Positions 62,485 to 64,000 of a stretch of 64,000 bases of DNA are shown piece after piece. Below the pieces are notes generated by a model that saw only the letters and a list, made by a program, of their open reading frames with translations, was not told the DNA's origin and made no database searches. The translations under genes were made by a program, and so were the position numbers. This DNA comes from Anaerolineae bacterium. Lineage in GTDB: Bacteria > Chloroflexota > Anaerolineae > Aggregatilineales > Phototrophicaceae. Within the stretch, counting starts at the first letter, position 1; the number at the start of each line of letters is the position of its first letter. The stretch covers positions 62,001 to 126,000 of the forward strand of contig JALHNB010000017.1 in the NCBI GenBank assembly GCA_022843745.1. Direction: 5' to 3'.

Positions 62485-62571
62485 ATTGATGGCTGCAATC
62501 GGCGCATAGAGATTTAACCCATTCTGTGAGATAATTTCTCATATCGTTATGAGAATTATTGTCATCAATCT

Positions 62572-64000
62572 ATGCACATCAAACCTGAAATCATGAGTCC
62601 CGCCGGATATTGGCCGCAGCTTCACGCCGCTGTTGAAGCTGGCGCGGATGCCGTCTATTTTGGACTTAAACATTTTACCGCCCGCGCGAAGGTCGGCTTT
62701 ACGCTCACCGAACTGCCAGAGGTCATGCGGACACTCCACAGCCGGGGTGTCAAAGGCTATGTCACGTTCAATACGCTGATTTTTGACCACGAATTGCGCG
62801 AAGCGGTCAAAACGATTGAGCAGATTGCCGCCGCCGGTGCGGACTCGCTCATCGTTCAGGATGTCGGCATGGCGCAGTTGGCGCATCAGATCGCACCGGA
62901 TGTCGATATTCACGGCAGCACACAAATGAGCATCACCAGCGCGGAAGGCATCGCCCTGGCGCAGCGCTTCGGCGTGAACCGCGTTGTGCTGGCGCGTGAA
63001 CTCTCGCTGAAAGACATCCAATCCATCCGCGAGCAAACCGATTGTGAGATCGAAATTTTTGTGCATGGTGCGCTGTGTGTTTCCTATTCCGGCCAATGTT
63101 TTTCGTCCGAAGCATGGGGCGGACGCAGCGCTAACCGGGGAAAATGCGCTCAGGCCTGCCGCCTACCCTACGAGCTGATCGTTGATGATGAGCTTAAACC
63201 GTTGGGCGATGCACGCTATCTGCTTTCGCCCGGCGATCTGTTTGCGCTGCACCAAGTCCCGGAAATTATTGACCTCGGCATTTCGGCGCTCAAAATCGAG
63301 GGGCGCTATAAAGACGAAAATTACGTCGCGTTGACCACCAGCGCCTATCGCCGCGCGGTGGATGCCGCCTGGGAGCAACTGCCGAGTCCCGTCACGCGCC
63401 AGGAAGAAATCGCCATCGAGCAGGTCTATTCCAGAGGTTTAGGGCCATTTTTCCTCTCAGGCACGAATCATCAGGAGGTTGTTTCCGGGCGTTCACCGCG
63501 TCATCGCGGTGTATTGTGCGGCAGAGTCGCGCAAGTCTATAAAGATCGCGTCACCATTGAGCCAGCCGATATTCAAAATGATGCGCCTCTGAAAGCGGGC
63601 GATGGCATCGTTTTTGATGCTGCCGATTGGCGCAGCCCGGAAGTCGATGAAGAAGGCGGACATCTCTACGAGGTCAAATCCGTCGGGAAAAGGCTTGAAC
63701 TCTACTTTGCCAACCGCGCCATTGAGTTTGCGAACATCCGTCCCGGCGATTGGGTCTGGCGCACCCACGATGTCAACATCGACAAAGCGGCGAAACCGTT
63801 TACCCAAGCTAATACCCCCATCCACAAGCAGCCCGTCAATGTGCGCGTTATTGCCAGAGAAGGACAGCCGCTTGAACTCGCGTGGGTATTGGCAAAAAAG
63901 CCGGAGATAAACGTTAACGTCCAATCTGATGCGCCCCTCACCCGCGCTAACAGCCGTAGCGTCACCGCCGATTATCTGCATCAGCAGCTTGGTCGATTGG
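62572..64000 (+). CDS. Peptidase U32 family protein (RlhA-like), 3'-truncated
   Basis: Open from the ATG (MHIKPEIMSPAGYWPQL) to the window end, 476 complete codons. Contains the U32 signature E-x-F-V-H-G-A-L-C-x4-G-x-C (EIFVHGALCVSYSGQCF) and the further cysteine motif GKCAQACRLPYE, which place a cluster of four cysteines. The later KAGDGIVFDAADW region matches the DUF3656 domain of the RlhA (YdcP) subgroup, which in E. coli hydroxylates 23S rRNA C2501. Despite the family name, peptidase activity is doubtful. The rest of the gene is outside the window. Confidence 0.9.
   Translation, partial: MHIKPEIMSPAGYWPQLHAAVEAGADAVYFGLKHFTARAKVGFTLTELPEVMRTLHSRGVKGYVTFNTLIFDHELREAVKTIEQIAAAGADSLIVQDVGMAQLAHQIAPDVDIHGSTQMSITSAEGIALAQRFGVNRVVLARELSLKDIQSIREQTDCEIEIFVHGALCVSYSGQCFSSEAWGGRSANRGKCAQACRLPYELIVDDELKPLGDARYLLSPGDLFALHQVPEIIDLGISALKIEGRYKDENYVALTTSAYRRAVDAAWEQLPSPVTRQEEIAIEQVYSRGLGPFFLSGTNHQEVVSGRSPRHRGVLCGRVAQVYKDRVTIEPADIQNDAPLKAGDGIVFDAADWRSPEVDEEGGHLYEVKSVGKRLELYFANRAIEFANIRPGDWVWRTHDVNIDKAAKPFTQANTPIHKQPVNVRVIAREGQPLELAWVLAKKPEINVNVQSDAPLTRANSRSVTADYLHQQLGRL

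Noticed and set aside
62539-63981. Several minus-strand reading frames near the right end
   Set aside because: They are antisense to the truncated U32 family gene, whose signature motifs are clear on the plus strand.
1-64000. tRNA, rRNA, CRISPR arrays, insertion sequences, prophage or integrase genes
   Set aside because: None was recognised on either strand when reading through the spacers and predicted products.

Overview
The window looks like a chromosomal segment of a free-living, carbohydrate-degrading bacterium, most likely a Chloroflexota (Anaerolineae-like) lineage. This is an inference from gene content: sugar-acid catabolism with many intracellular BNR/Asp-box proteins, M81 (MlrC) and RraA-type genes, a REC-histidine kinase, a fused MrpA-MrpB antiporter, and moderate GC. 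No rRNA, tRNA, CRISPR array, insertion sequence or phage gene was seen.

Layout. (1) 1-6.8 kb: the end of a GH38 alpha-mannosidase, a D-lyxose/D-mannose isomerase flanked by two REP-like palindromes, three small hypotheticals, an AraA-like isomerase and a small P-loop kinase. (2) 6.8-12 kb: a periplasmic-propeller hybrid histidine kinase, split by a frameshift, coupled to a REC-histidine kinase. (3) 12-20.5 kb, minus strand: a sugar locus with an RbsABC-type transporter, aldose epimerase, LacI regulator, FAD oxidoreductase and a DapA-family lyase. (4) 20.9-26.6 kb: an Mrp Na+/H+ antiporter operon (A/B fused, C, D frameshifted, E, F, G). (5) 26.6-32 kb: methylthioribose kinase, a MarR-controlled drug-type ABC exporter and glutamine synthetase.

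(6) 32-51.4 kb is the metabolic centrepiece. A 13-gene minus-strand run carries an Opp/Dpp-type importer, five BNR/Asp-box propeller proteins, an enolase-superfamily dehydratase and a 2-hydroxyacid dehydrogenase. It is followed by a FadR-type GntR regulator and, divergently, two more BNR propeller genes. The same perfect 10-bp palindrome lies upstream of the importer operon and between the regulator and the divergent genes, which suggests one regulon for uptake and cytoplasmic breakdown of an acidic oligosaccharide.

(7) 51.4-57.2 kb is a compact four-gene minus-strand operon: a coiled-coil protein of unknown family, two BrxC/BrxD-like AAA+ ATPases (one with an N-terminal Tudor/UvrD-C-like module) and an Lhr-like SF2 helicase. 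It resembles the brxD-brxHI part of BREX without a methyltransferase or PglZ, and is the best candidate here for an undescribed defence or DNA-transaction system. (8) 57.4-64 kb: a second sugar-acid module (RraA-like, MlrC, DapA-family lyase, SDR, enolase-superfamily dehydratase) and the start of a U32 peptidase/RlhA-like gene.

Three genes (the hybrid kinase, mrpD and one BNR gene) are each broken by an apparent single-base frameshift with both halves otherwise well conserved. Either the assembly carries indel errors or these are recent mutations.
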